From Anthopleura xanthogrammica (Eukaryota > Cnidaria > Anthozoa > Actiniaria > Actiniidae), in assembly GCA_964019055.1 (NCBI GenBank), contig OZ025212.1:13352891-13416890 (forward strand): DNA of 64,000 nucleotides. The letters run 5' to 3'. Below the pieces are notes generated by a model. The model did no database searches, had not been told where the DNA came from, and saw nothing but the letters and a program-made list of their open reading frames with translations. A program made the translations under genes and the position numbers. How positions within the stretch are numbered: the stretch's first letter is position 1; every line of letters begins with the position of its first letter. Shown piece by piece: positions 46,433-57,419 of this stretch.

Positions 46433-48629
46433 ATCTTCAATATATATAATGATAATGACTCGGGATAAATATATACATTCGGGATAGAGGGGTCTATGAA
46501 TTTTTTTTCTCTGTTCCTTGATTTTCAATCAATGAATCAAGAGTCCGAAAAAGCATAAGGATCTGAAGAACCAAAAGTTTCTTCACAAACTTATCAAAAG
46601 AAGTTATCATCTTTATTCTAGGAAATTCAAAATTTCAGCAAAAAGATTGTGGTGAATCCGAAATGATATATTTTTAATTGTCATTATTAATTGCAATTCT
46701 TCCTTGTAAAGTTATAATTAAAAAATAAATAATTATATAATGACGCTTAAATTATATTTTTAATCAACTACTCGCTTAAAGCAGATTTATCCGAATGAAT
46801 AGAAAACGCACGTGCGGAAGCGCGCGTACTGCGTCTTTTGCAAGCAATGTGGATAAAATGCGCTTCCTGGGTTTTGATTGGCTAACAGCGGAAGCCACTT
46901 CAGTGTCTCCGTCTCCGTATTTCCCGAAAAATTGCTTCTAGAATGATATGACATGCGGCGAAAAGGCGTCTTATAACTTGTTTGTTCGTAGCTGATTATC
47001 AGGATTATCCACGGTGCGGTTTTTACGTATAGACTGTTCTAAACTGTTTTGTCTCGTAACTCGAGTCGTATGGCAGGGAAGTATTTATTATTATTATTTT
47101 TTTCGTAATTAAAAATTACAGATTAATTTCCAATTTATTCAATTCCAGTCAACTTTGAAGGAAGAAAAAATTACGACAGAGGTATGGATTCTAATGGAAA
47201 GAAAGCGAATAAAAATAAGTCGAATGACAATTCAAGACCTGTTTTCGGGCATTGAGTCTGTTGTAGGAGTAGTATGGGCGAGGACTTGAACATCACCGTA
47301 CAGATTGTAAAAACAAAGCTCGGCTTTTTTTTTTTTTTTTTTTTTTTTTTACAGTCGCTCGAGAAAGTTTTTTCAGTAGTAATTCGCGATATTTAATCTG
47401 AAATTCGTTTGGAACTTTGGCCGGGAGAGATTTACCCTCTGGGTGCGATCCTCCCCCTCCCCTCCCACGTAAGTTTACGATTTGCATGTCATGTGCTACT
47501 GACGGAACTTCCTCGTTCAGTTACATACATCACAAGGGATTTGAAAGCAGGGTCAGGCAGTCAACCCAAATGGCTTGGTGTTAAATATGAATCGCTAGAA
47601 CTGCTAAAACTAACCTTTGAATTCACTCGTCTCATCTTCGCGATGTCTTTCAGTGCTCTTAAGATAAATTCCCGGCATGCAGTTTCAGATGATCTACCAG
47701 AAGCTGTCAATCACGACGTCGACCTACGAGTTAGAAATATAGCCTCTTATGAAATTTTTGAATAAACGCAGTTGTGGGACAAAACATGACTACGTCTCTT
47801 ACAATCCCCCACTAGCTACGGGAAATTCTAGGACCCTTAGTCCATAAAATCCACCCCCGAATTGGAGGGAGGAAGGACGCAATGATGGGCGGGCACTTTC
47901 ATTAGCGGCATTCTTACAAGACATCGAAAGCCTCGTTTAGTTTTCAATCAGAAGGGAATTACTTTGTGGTAGTGTTTTGCCATCTCAATTAAACAATCAA
48001 AAAGTTTGAAGTACAAAACAATACACAGAATGTTGTTTTCTTTTAGATATCTTTTTGGGGGTGGAGATGAGGGATATGTTCCTAGCTCACTTTCGCCTAT
48101 TTTCAAATACCTTTGACTTTAAATATACATTCAGTATAAGTTTTCCATGTTACGTAACACTTAGCATCTGTCTCAGTACATGTTCGCCGCTAATTTATAA
48201 TAATTTTTACTAATTTTAATGAAAATTAAATTATTATTTAATTCCGTATAATTTTACCATATCTTGGTCTTCCCAATCCTCTGCCTCGAGGGGTGAATCG
48301 ACCTTGTAATTATAATTTGCTGCGGACCATGTAGAGAGCAACCCGTTTCGCTGAGATTTTTTTCTCATTGAAGGATTGCTCTAGTTACATGTAGTAACGA
48401 TCAAGTTCACTTTATACTTCGGAAAAATAACCTTTAATGGTTAGGAATATTTTAAACTTCGTTGGTATATATAAACAAAATTAAAAACTTTGAAATATAG
48501 AGCGTTTTCAACATAACATTATAATTGCAAAAATATATATATAGTTTTCCATAGGCATACAGTTTACCATATACAAACCGCTTGCACATGCACAAAAATA
48601 CTGAAAGGCTTGAAATTTTGTGCAAGAAA

Positions 48630-51003
48630 AGAAATTTTGTGCAAGAAAACTTTAAAATTTGGAGTTAAACCATTTTATGGAAGCCAACGAGAAGCTGGAT
48701 AAAATCTAAAAAAAGGTCCATCACTTGATGCCCACTTGTTCAGCAGATAATGTTCAAGAGATTGATGAACTATATATCGAGTAAACTAGTTTGAGCTGCG
48801 TCGGTGTATAACGATAATCAACTGTATTGAGATTATTAGTTCTATAAACAGTCAAGATATTTCTGTTTCTTAATATAGAAACGTTTTTAAGCATTAAAAA
48901 AGGCGTTTTTACTTTGCAGCCAGTATTAATATATTCTCTCCGTTCTCTTTTTACCTAAAAGACGAGCCATAATCCCAAAAGAATCGCTTTTGAAAACCCA
49001 GCTTACTTTACGACAGAAAACAACAACTGAATTAAAAAAGAGAGTTTCTCAAACGAAATCAGTTGAATTTCTAATTAAAATCGTTTCTTACTAAGTTTTC
49101 CCGCTATCCTTTATAACTTGAGTCACATTTCAAATAAACCGACCATAAATTCTTACGTAGAATATAAGTTAATAATTCCAACTACTTATGAGAAGTGCTA
49201 ATTCTTAACGACATACGGCCTGAGGTCCTGATACGAACTTGGAAGGATGATATGTTGGCCGCCCTCCTCTAAGTACTTCCTCGTATTTTCTTTATGAGAA
49301 ACGTGTTAATATAATTGTAAGAGCGGCGTTCTCTATGATGAAAACTTTTTTCTTTGTTACAGCTTGTTTTCATCAAAAATATCGTTATTATAGTGAACTT
49401 AAAATAGGATTTTATAGACTGTTCGTGAGAAGAGGTCGTGTGCTGTTCCTTTACTTGGAGTAAATTCGTCCTTTGTCGTGTGCCTTTGATATTTGTTTAA
49501 GGATTTCTTGTATTTTTGGAAAGATTAAGGACTAATTAACAGTTGTTTTCAACGTAGCTTCAATTAGAATTGCTTTAATTTGGTTCTGAATATCATAAAC
49601 TTTTATCTCGAAAAAAACAACACTTTTGTTCAAAAAATTTGGAGTAAACCTTTTAAGTGCGAAGTAAACATCGTGTAGTTCATAAATGGCAAAATAAAGG
49701 CACTCATTTTTATTTTTTTTATATATATATATACTTTTACTAAAACATTATTTAATTTGAATGGATTCAACCTAAGGGAGGAAGCATAAAAACCGTAATA
49801 ATTATAAAAAGGAAGTAGTTTTATAGCCAAAAGAGAGCTTTGACGGCTTGTATTTTCAACCTGACATCTAACTCCACGAAGTTAGTAGAACTTTAATTGA
49901 AACTCAAACCCAAAGCTTGTAATTAAAACTTCAATCTTTCCCTTCTTAAATTTCATTAATTCCTCAATAGCTGAGGGCATTGTTTAAGGACTCGAACTAT
50001 TCATTATAGACCACTTCAGGATGAACAAAAAACGCGGTTAAATCTTTAACAGAAGTGAAATCTTAAAGAAGTGATCTGTGGTCGCTAATTTTAACCGTCA
50101 CTTCCCAGTGGCTGTCAGAGTTAACGTTTTATTCCATAAACGACAGCAAACTACCTAAAGTGTTAATAAGTGTGTTGATCCTCTTCCAACCGTGTCAACG
50201 AATCAACTGCCTCTTCAAAACCGACGGAAATATGGACAAAACAAAGTCTAAGTCTTTTGAATTCAAATCGTTTGTTTACGATAAAAAGGGACCTTTGAGT
50301 GGAGTTTGGTGCATTAAGAGATCGAATACTCGAAGACCACCAGAGACAGACAAAGCAAGAATTTGGGACGGTTTTTGACAAAGACTTTCAACATGGTTCA
50401 AAAGAATGTAGCTGTTTTTTGCACCGTTGTGTTGTTATTGTGCTTGTTCATTGGAAGTTCAGAGGGATTTGTTGCTGGTGTGTCGACGAATAAAGGTGGA
50501 AAGCGATCAAGAGGTGAGGTACGTATAGAGAACTCATGTTCATGCACTTGACCCACACTGGGTGAATTCGTTGCTAGCTTTCTTCTTACAAGGAGAATTG
50601 GTGATGAAGAATTGGTCGAGATGAAAAGAAGAGAAAACAAGGAAGGAAAAAGGACAGAAGGGAAGAAAGGAAGAAAGAAAGAAAGAAAAACAGAAAGAGA
50701 AAGTAATGAATGAAAAGAATCAGAGTGAGAAAGAGAGAAGTGTTCAATATTTCGCAAAGTTTATTCGAGTATTGATACAAGGAAAGCCAATACCGCTAAC
50801 AACCAGAGCGTGTAGCAATCAAGCCTGTTAAAATCAAATAATTAATCAAACAATACTGCACACGAGGCCCTTAAAACCAAACAAGGGAAAATTAATCAGA
50901 GCACTAAAATATACTTAATTAAGCTTATGATGATTGCACAACTGAATCATAGACCATTGATATCGAAAGTAATGTTAGAAAAAATCAGTCATTGATCGTA
51001 AAA
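48630..51003 (+). repeat. Tandem segmental duplication, copy 1
   Basis: About 2.37 kb, highly similar to 51004-53418 with small indels. Examples of matching blocks: gagccataatcccaaaagaa (48963/51349) and ggaggaagcataaaaaccgt (49777/52153). The unit includes several hundred bases of upstream flank, the signal-peptide exon at 50393 and about 485 bp of the following intron. Confidence 0.95.
50232..50378 (+). other. Upstream ORF in the leader of exon 1a (48 codons)
   Basis: Starts M-D-K-T-K-S-K-S-F and ends R-I-W-D-G-F, stopping 15 nt before the signal-peptide ATG. In copy 2 the same ATG runs into an early stop after an insertion, although the downstream frame remains. Three of the four differences I see in the shared part change an amino acid, so it does not look conserved. 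It could be a translation-regulating uORF in copy 1 only. Confidence 0.25.
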
Positions 51004-53051
51004 TTTGAAGAAAAGAAATTTTGTGCAACTTGAAAACTTTAAATTTGGAGTTAAACCTTTTCAGTATGGGAGCCATCGAGAAGCTGGATAAAATCTAAAA
51101 AAGGTCCATCACTTGATGCCCACTTACTTGTTCAGCAGATAATGTTCAAGAGAATGATGAACTATCGAGTAAACGAGTTTGAGCTGCGTCGGTGTATAAC
51201 GATAATCAACTGTATTGAGATTACAGTTATTAGTTCTATAAACAGTCAAGATATTTCTGTTTCTTAACATAGAAAAGTTTTTAGCATTTAAAAAGGCGTT
51301 TTTACTTTGCAGCCTACATTCTTTCCGTTCTCTTTTTACCTAAAAGACGAGCCATAATCCCAAAAGAATCGCTTTTGAAAACCCAGCTTACTTTACGAAA
51401 GAAAACAACAACTGAATTAAAAAAGAGAGTTTCTCAAACGAAATCAGTTGAATTTCTAATTAAAATCGTTTCTTACTAAGTTTTCCCGCTATCCTTTATA
51501 ACTTGAGTCACATTTCAAATAAACCGACCATAAATTCTTACGTAGAATATAAGTTAATAATTCCAACTACTTATGAGAAGTGCTAATTCTTAACGACATA
51601 CGGCCTGAGGTCCTGATACGAACTTGGAAGGATGATATGTTGGCCGCCCTCCTCTAAGCACTTCCTCGTATTTTCTATATAAGGAACGTGTTAATATAAT
51701 TGTAAAAAAGCGGCGTTCTCTATGATGAAAATTTTTCTCTTTATTACAGCTCGTTTTCATCAAAAATATCGTTATTATAGTGAACTTAAAATAGGGTTTT
51801 ATAGACTATTCAATTCGTGAGAAGAGGTCGTGTGCTGTTCCTTTACTTGGAGTAAATTCGTCCTTTGTCGTGTGCCTTTGATATTTGTTTAAGGATTTCT
51901 TGTATTTTTGGAAAGATTAAGGACTAATTAACAGTTGTTTTCAACGTAGCTTCAATTAGAATTGCTTTAATTTGGTTCTGAATATCATAAACTTTTATCT
52001 AAAAAAAAAACAACTTTTGTTCAAAATATTTGGAGTAAACCTTTTAAGTGCGAAGTAAACAAAGTGTAGTTCATAAATGGCAAAATAGAGGCACTCATTT
52101 TTTTAATACTTTTACTAAAACATTATTTAATTTGAATGGATTCAACCTAAGGGAGGAAGCATAAAAACCGTAATAATTATAAAAAGGAAGTAGTTTTATA
52201 GCCAAAAGAGAGCTTTGACGGCTTGTATTTTCAACCTGACATCTAACTCCACGAAGTTAGTAGAACTTTAATTGAAACTCAAACCCAAAGCTTGTAATTA
52301 AAACTTCAATCTTTCCCTTCTTAAATTTCATTAATTCCTCAATAGCTGAGGGCATTGTTTAAGGACTCGAACTATTCATTATAGACCACTTCAGGATGAA
52401 CAAAAAACGCGGTTAAATCTTTAACAGAAGTGAAATCTTAAAGAAGTGATCTGTGGTCGCTAATTTTAACCGTCACTTCCCAGTGGCTGTCAGAGTTAAC
52501 GTTTTATTCCATAAACGACAGCAAACTACCTAAAGTGTTAATAGCTGTGTTGATCCTCTTCCAACCGTGTCAACGAATCAACTGCCTCTTCAAGACCGAC
52601 GGAAATATGGACAAAACAACGCTAAATGCCATACATAAATATTGACTCTAAGTCTTTTGTATTCAAATCGTTTGTTTACGATAAAAAGGGACCTTTGAGC
52701 GGAGTTTGGTGCATTAAGAGATCGAGTACTCGAAGACCACCAGAGACAGACAAAACAAGAATTTGGGACGGTTTTTCACGAAGACTTTCAACATGGTTCA
52801 AAAGAATGTAGCTGTTTTTTGCACCGTTGTGTTGTTATTTTGCTTATTGTTTGGAAGTTCAGAAGGATTTATTGCGAATTTGTCGACGAATAAAGGTGGA
52901 AAGCGATCAAGAGGTGAGGTAGGTATAGAGAACTCATGTTCACTTGACCCACACTGGGTGAATTCGTTGCTAGCTTTCTTCTTACAAGGAGAATTGGTGA
53001 TGAAGAATTGGTCGAGATGAAAAGAAGAGAAATCAAGGAAGGAAAAAGGAC

Positions 53052-53082
<31 letters not shown>

Positions 53083-55479
53083 AAAAAAGTAAGAAAGAAA
53101 GAAAGAGAAAAAAGAATGAATGAAAGAAAAACAGAAAGAGAAAGTAATGAAGGAAAAGGAATCAGGGTGAGAAAGAGAGAAGTGTATTGATACAAGGAAA
53201 GCCAATACCGCTAACAACCAGAGCGCGTAGCAATCAAGCCTGTTAAAATCAGATAATTAATCAAACAATACTGCACACGAAGCCCTTAAAACCAAACAAG
53301 GGAAAATTAATCAGAGCACTAAAATATACTTAAGCTTATGATGATTGCACAACTGAATCATAGACCATTGATATCGAAAGTGATGTTAGAAAAAATCAGT
53401 CATTGATCGGAAAAATTGTGACGAGTCTTGTTGTAAACTCTGAAAATCTTAACATTGTGTTATATATGAAAAGCGTTGTCGGTAAAGAAAGAAGTATAAT
53501 ACTCAAGGGCACACATCGTCGAAACTGAGAAGTGAGAAAACATGAACGTTTTTATGATCTTTTGCACTTCAGTTTTCACCAAGTTATTAAAAGTAAAGAT
53601 ATGATAAAACTCATTCGACAAAACATTTACCCATAACCTTTGATGAATAAATAATATGCTTTCCAGCTGGTCTGAGAAAAGAAAATATTAGCCAATCAGA
53701 ATCGAATTTGCAAAACTGAGGCGTCATCCGTTGTGGTTGTTGGTGGAAAATATTTGAATGTGAAGAGAGAGAGAAAATGAAAGTGACAAGGAATCCAATC
53801 CATCGATCCATCCTTTCATCCATCCATCTATATATTTCTATTATTATATATTCTGTATATTTTATTGAATAAGCTAGCGTGTATGAATAAAGATGGTTTG
53901 ATGTCGATCATCTCTCATGCTCATACATCAGTCCATCGTCTTATCATCAACCCATATATCTATATTTATCCATTTCCATCTAAATCATCAAAAAAGAAAA
54001 CATACAATATATTATTACTCAACTAAGTATTCTTAAGTTTGTCAATATAGATTGGAAATTTAATGTCATGGAAAGACATTCTAGAGTCATCAATTCACAA
54101 TTGATTGCCAAGAAAATTGACATCTCAAACGTTCAGTGAAATATGCCGGCAAAGCCAATGAAAATTTGAAATATGAGTTTATTGCTTTCTTTAAAATTGG
54201 TGTCTTTTTTCCACGTGTAATCAGTTAAGAACGGCTATACTTATAAGCGCGCGATGATGAGACGCGCGGTGATGTATTGGCCCTAAAGCTTGGCAGGCAA
54301 AAACGTTGAATGGAATTCCATGTGGGATAAAAATGCGCTGTAACAGAAGGTTTACAGACTGCACTTTTTAAGGATTTAGGACAGTTTTGGTAGTTAATTC
54401 AAGAATGTTTCGGGAGAAAATTAAAGCAAAACTCGTCGAAGCGAAAATGAACGAAATCGCTTGAAACTTGTTAAACAAAGTTATTAAATAGCATAATCAA
54501 CTCTAATATAGAACTGGAAAGCCATTTACTGTGCGGATACTCCAACCGGGACCACTTTGATAAACTAGTGTCATTAACCAAACACATTGCAATATTTAGT
54601 TTAATATTTTTAACCAGCCAATCAGAAAGCACATCGATGTAAAAAAAGCGTGAGAATGTGGTATTCTGATTGGCTAACACTGTTATCAGTTCAATTTCTG
54701 TCTAGTTTACTGTCATCTGATTGGTCAGTTTTATTCAAGTGGTCCCGGTTAGTGTGTCTGCACAGTATAAAGTGAGCAGAGAAACCGACAAAACTGTGGG
54801 AAGCCATTTCAGTGCACAAACCGATGCAAAACTATGGAACCCATTTCAGTGCACAAACCGATGCAAAACTATGGAACCCATTTCATTGCACAAACAATGC
54901 AAAACTATGGAAACCATTTCAGTGCACAAACAATGCAAAACTATGGAACCCATTTCAGTGCACAAACAATGCAAAACTATGGAACCCATTTCAGTGCACG
55001 AACAATGCAAAACTATGGAACCCATTTCAGTGCATAAACAATGCAAAACTATGGAACCCATTTTAGTGCACAAACAATGCAAAACTATGGAACCCATTTT
55101 AGTGCATAAACAATGCAAAACTATGGGAAGCCATTTCAGTGCACAGACGAACCAACAATACTATGGGAAGCCATTTCAATGCACAGAGGAACCGACAATA
55201 CTATGGGAAGCCATTACAGTGTTTCGATGCTTTCGTCATTAAAAATTCCATCAGCAAGTTATTCTTTTCCTTCAGATTAAATATCTAACACGTATACTGT
55301 TGATTTTTCCTCAGCAGGCCAAAAGAAGCAGTCTCCCCGAATTCTGTAACGCGGCTCAGCTTCTATGTAATCAAGATTCTCTGGACGCTTTATGTAGGAG
55401 AGCAGCCGTACTATGTCAATCTACCGGATATGACGGCATTCAAGGCAATGTAGGGATATGGAGAGACGATAGGGCATAA
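50393..55479 (+). CDS. Predicted small secreted 4-Cys peptide precursor (first exon 1a, shared exon 2)
   Basis: Exon 1a, 50393-50518, encodes MVQKNVAVFCTVVLLLCLF..., a clear signal peptide, then FVAGVSTNKGGKR and S-R-G-E, ending GAG|GTACGT in phase 0. Exon 2, from 55318 (or 55315 or 55276, all in frame) to taa at 55477-55479, encodes A-K-R and then a 50-residue segment with four Cys spaced CX6CX8CX6C, ending G-I-W-R-D-D-R-A. The spliced precursor is about 95 residues. Two dibasic sites are seen: GKR in exon 1 (an amidation-type signal) and AKR at the start of exon 2, which would release the Cys-rich peptide. The layout is that of a processed peptide hormone or venom-type peptide; the sequence does not match a family I recognise. 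Joining of the exons is inferred from phase, splice signals and processing sites. AATAAA at 55802 could end the transcript. Confidence 0.55.
51004..53418 (+). repeat. Tandem segmental duplication, copy 2
   Basis: Direct repeat of 48630-51003. It ends after tcagtcattgatcgg near 53410. Its signal-peptide exon is at 52793. A GAAA-rich microsatellite at 53050-53110 has expanded relative to copy 1. Confidence 0.95.
52793..52918 (+). CDS. Alternative first exon 1b of the 4-Cys peptide gene (duplicate of exon 1a)
   Basis: 42 codons with the same start, signal peptide and GAG|GTAGGT donor as exon 1a, also phase 0. It would therefore splice to the same exon 2 at 55318. It encodes FIANLSTNKGGKR where exon 1a has FVAGVSTNKGGKR. 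No second copy of exon 2 lies between the duplicated units, so the two first exons should be alternatives with separate promoters, or one is silent. Confidence 0.5.
53419..54790. other. Intron of the peptide gene (proposed)
   Basis: AT-rich with a diffuse catc/ccat-rich stretch at 53795-53990. No further exon recognised. Confidence 0.5.
54800..55215 (+). repeat. 36-bp minisatellite
   Basis: About ten copies of a 36-bp unit containing caatgcaaaactatggaacc and catttcagtgcacaaa. The last copies are diverged (actatgggaagccatttca). The unit length is a multiple of three, so several frames stay open by chance. It ends about 100 bp upstream of the proposed peptide exon 2. Confidence 0.92.
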
Positions 55480-56780
55480 TCTCTTTGGACCAAAAGAATA
55501 TATAGAAACTGAACGTGGTTAACATTGATATTCGTCAATTGAAAACCCGAATCCAATCCAACTCATCTTCTAAAGAGCATTTCAAAAATTACTAGCAAAT
55601 TAAAGTTATATGAAAAAATATTTTACTGAAAAAAATGAAATTCCTTAAGGCTATATTTTAGCTCGAGGTGAAAAGTTTATTTAAATTAATTCTTAAACTA
55701 CAAGAAAATATATATTCTGAGTATATATAATTCATCTTACTCGAAAGACAGTAAAATGATATGTAAGATAAGAACGACTTTAAAATTGCATGTTTACTTG
55801 AAATAAATTTAGTATAAGATTGATATTTTGGTTGTCATTTTACTTGTCTGACTGACATGAACATGTGCAATGAGTGCGCACTTCTCCATTTGTGGGGAAG
55901 GAGAAACCGCTTGAAGACAATGGAAAAAGAAAGCCATCATTTTCAAAGAATCGATCAGTAGCGGCCAGGTTAGCTTGTAAATCTCGTGTCCCAAAATTAA
56001 TTCCATTTCTTCATAAATCTGTGCTCTCACAATTAATGACCTTGCATTAGTCTTCAGAGCTTGAGGTGAAAAACGACCGTTGCCTGCATATGGCAAATTG
56101 TTTCTTCTCAGTTGTTTATTCATTTTCAAAGCGGAATCGATAGCCATCTTAACTTGTAAATCTCTTAACCCAAAATCAATTCATGTTCTCGTCGTTTTAA
56201 GTGGATAATCCTGTACTTTAATTAACATCTCAGTATTACTAAGAAATGTTTCCGAGAATCTCATTGACGCAATAAAGCAGATGGCAGTCGTTAGCCCAAG
56301 GGCCACTCTATTGGACATTTTCTAGATCGGTTGACATTGGTACCAGTGTTGCTGCACGTACGCTTAATGTAGAAGCTGGTTTCTCTTTTTACAAGTAAAA
56401 AGAATGTCTTCGGTTTTAATTCACAATATAATAACAATGTTGACATTACTAATTACTGTCTTGAAAACCATTATACATTTTAGAGAACCGGAAGGAAACC
56501 TGTTTTGGTTGAGAAAATCTTCAATTCAGTAATACTGTACGAAAGCTTGATTCAATTAGGCTTTTATTTACTACCACAACCAGAATCCCTAACTCGAATA
56601 AGAAAGAAAATTCGCGAAGCATTTTGGTAGTGATAGTAAAATAACGCCATCATGCAAAATGCCTATTGCATAATAGGTGATAGCATGGTTTGTAGTGATA
56701 TTTGGCATAAATACCACGAGTGATATTTCATGATATATTCGCCTACGGCTCGTGAAATTATAAACAATTTTGAAATATCA
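55480..56780. other. AT-rich region, no confident gene
   Basis: It holds a possible poly(A) signal at 55802 and a minus-strand 112-codon ORF (56147-55809) that I do not accept as a gene. A diverged repeat of a block at 55975-56015 recurs near 56150-56190. Confidence 0.5.
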
Positions 56781-56848
56781 TGAGTGTATCATGAGAGGCG
56801 AGCACTCCCACCACTACGCCATCTATGCTTCCCAGAAGAATTTGAATC

Positions 56849-57017
56849 GACCATTTTCGAGATGCGCGAGCGCTTTCTAAAATATCGCAGGCGCAGACAT
56901 GAAAAAGAGGCATTTTTGGGCAAGATCACCCGCGCTATTGACACTGCCCGAAAATGCCTCGAGATCATGTACGCGCCTGCGATATTTTTGAAAGCGCTCG
57001 CACATCTCGAAAATGGT
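56849..57017. mobile_element. Foldback MITE
   Basis: Left arm ccattttcgagatgcgcgag pairs with right arm ctcgcacatctcgaaaatgg. Inner gaggcatttttgggca pairs with tgcccgaaaatgcctc. No coding capacity. Confidence 0.85.
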
Positions 57018-57094
57018 CTATTTGTCCATCCATTCACCGATCAATCCCATCCACTTTCCTTATATTCCTTTCCTCTATCGATTCATTGACTTAA

Positions 57095-57341
57095 GGTACC
57101 GACACATGATCCGATTTTTTCATGCGACGTTGCAAAAATTAGAGATCGCACCGTTTGACCACCCGCTGCGTGTGACGTCACCGGCGATTTCGCAAAGTAG
57201 AAGCGAGTTCTACTTTTGCGACGTTGCTCGTGGCGAACCTCACCGTGTGAACACAACGTCGCACAGTTGGTCACACGGTGAAATCTATTTTTTGTGATGT
57301 CGCATGCAACGTCGCATGAAAAATTGCATCGTGTGTAGGCA
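57095..57341. mobile_element. MITE with 37-bp TIRs
   Basis: Left taccgacacatgatccgatt, then ttcatgcgacgttgca; right tgcaacgtcgcatgaa, then ttgcatcgtgtgtaggca. Inner gttctacttttgcgacgttg resembles other anthozoan 'gcgacgttgc' elements. TGACGTCA at 57173. Confidence 0.8.
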
Positions 57342-57374
57342 ACTTTGCTTATGTTTGTTCGTTTCGGTTCTGCG

Positions 57375-57415
57375 TCTGTTCGTTCGTTCGATCGTTCGTT
57401 CGTTCGTTTGTTAGC
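57375..57415. repeat. (GTTC)n microsatellite
   Basis: About nine units of gttc with one interruption. Confidence 0.85.
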
Positions 57416-57419
57416 TAGC

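Larger units (their letters stand above)
45757..48629. other. Intergenic region with MITE remnants and hairpins
   Basis: Begins with the 3' flank of the carotenoid oxygenase. A truncated family C element (45813-45900) runs directly into a family E piece (45898-46015), giving a chimeric junction. (GA)n lies at 46018-46043. Then come a perfect hairpin (46124-46192), a second palindrome (46277-46432) and a T-tract (47324-47350). No convincing exon seen to 48629. Confidence 0.6.

Noticed and set aside
47409..47765. 118-codon open frame
   Set aside because: Opens with TTG; its first in-frame ATG is near 47642. No domain and no clear splice partners.
54721..55242. 173-codon ORF with C-K-T-M-E-P-I repeats
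   Set aside because: Translation of the 36-bp minisatellite. Other frames and the other strand are equally open, and there is no signal peptide or domain.
55809..56147. Minus-strand ORF of 112 codons beginning M-A-I-D-S-A
   Set aside because: Reasonable ATG context but no recognisable domain, and an adjacent diverged copy of part of it has a stop and frame change. Kept only as a finding on decayed repeats.
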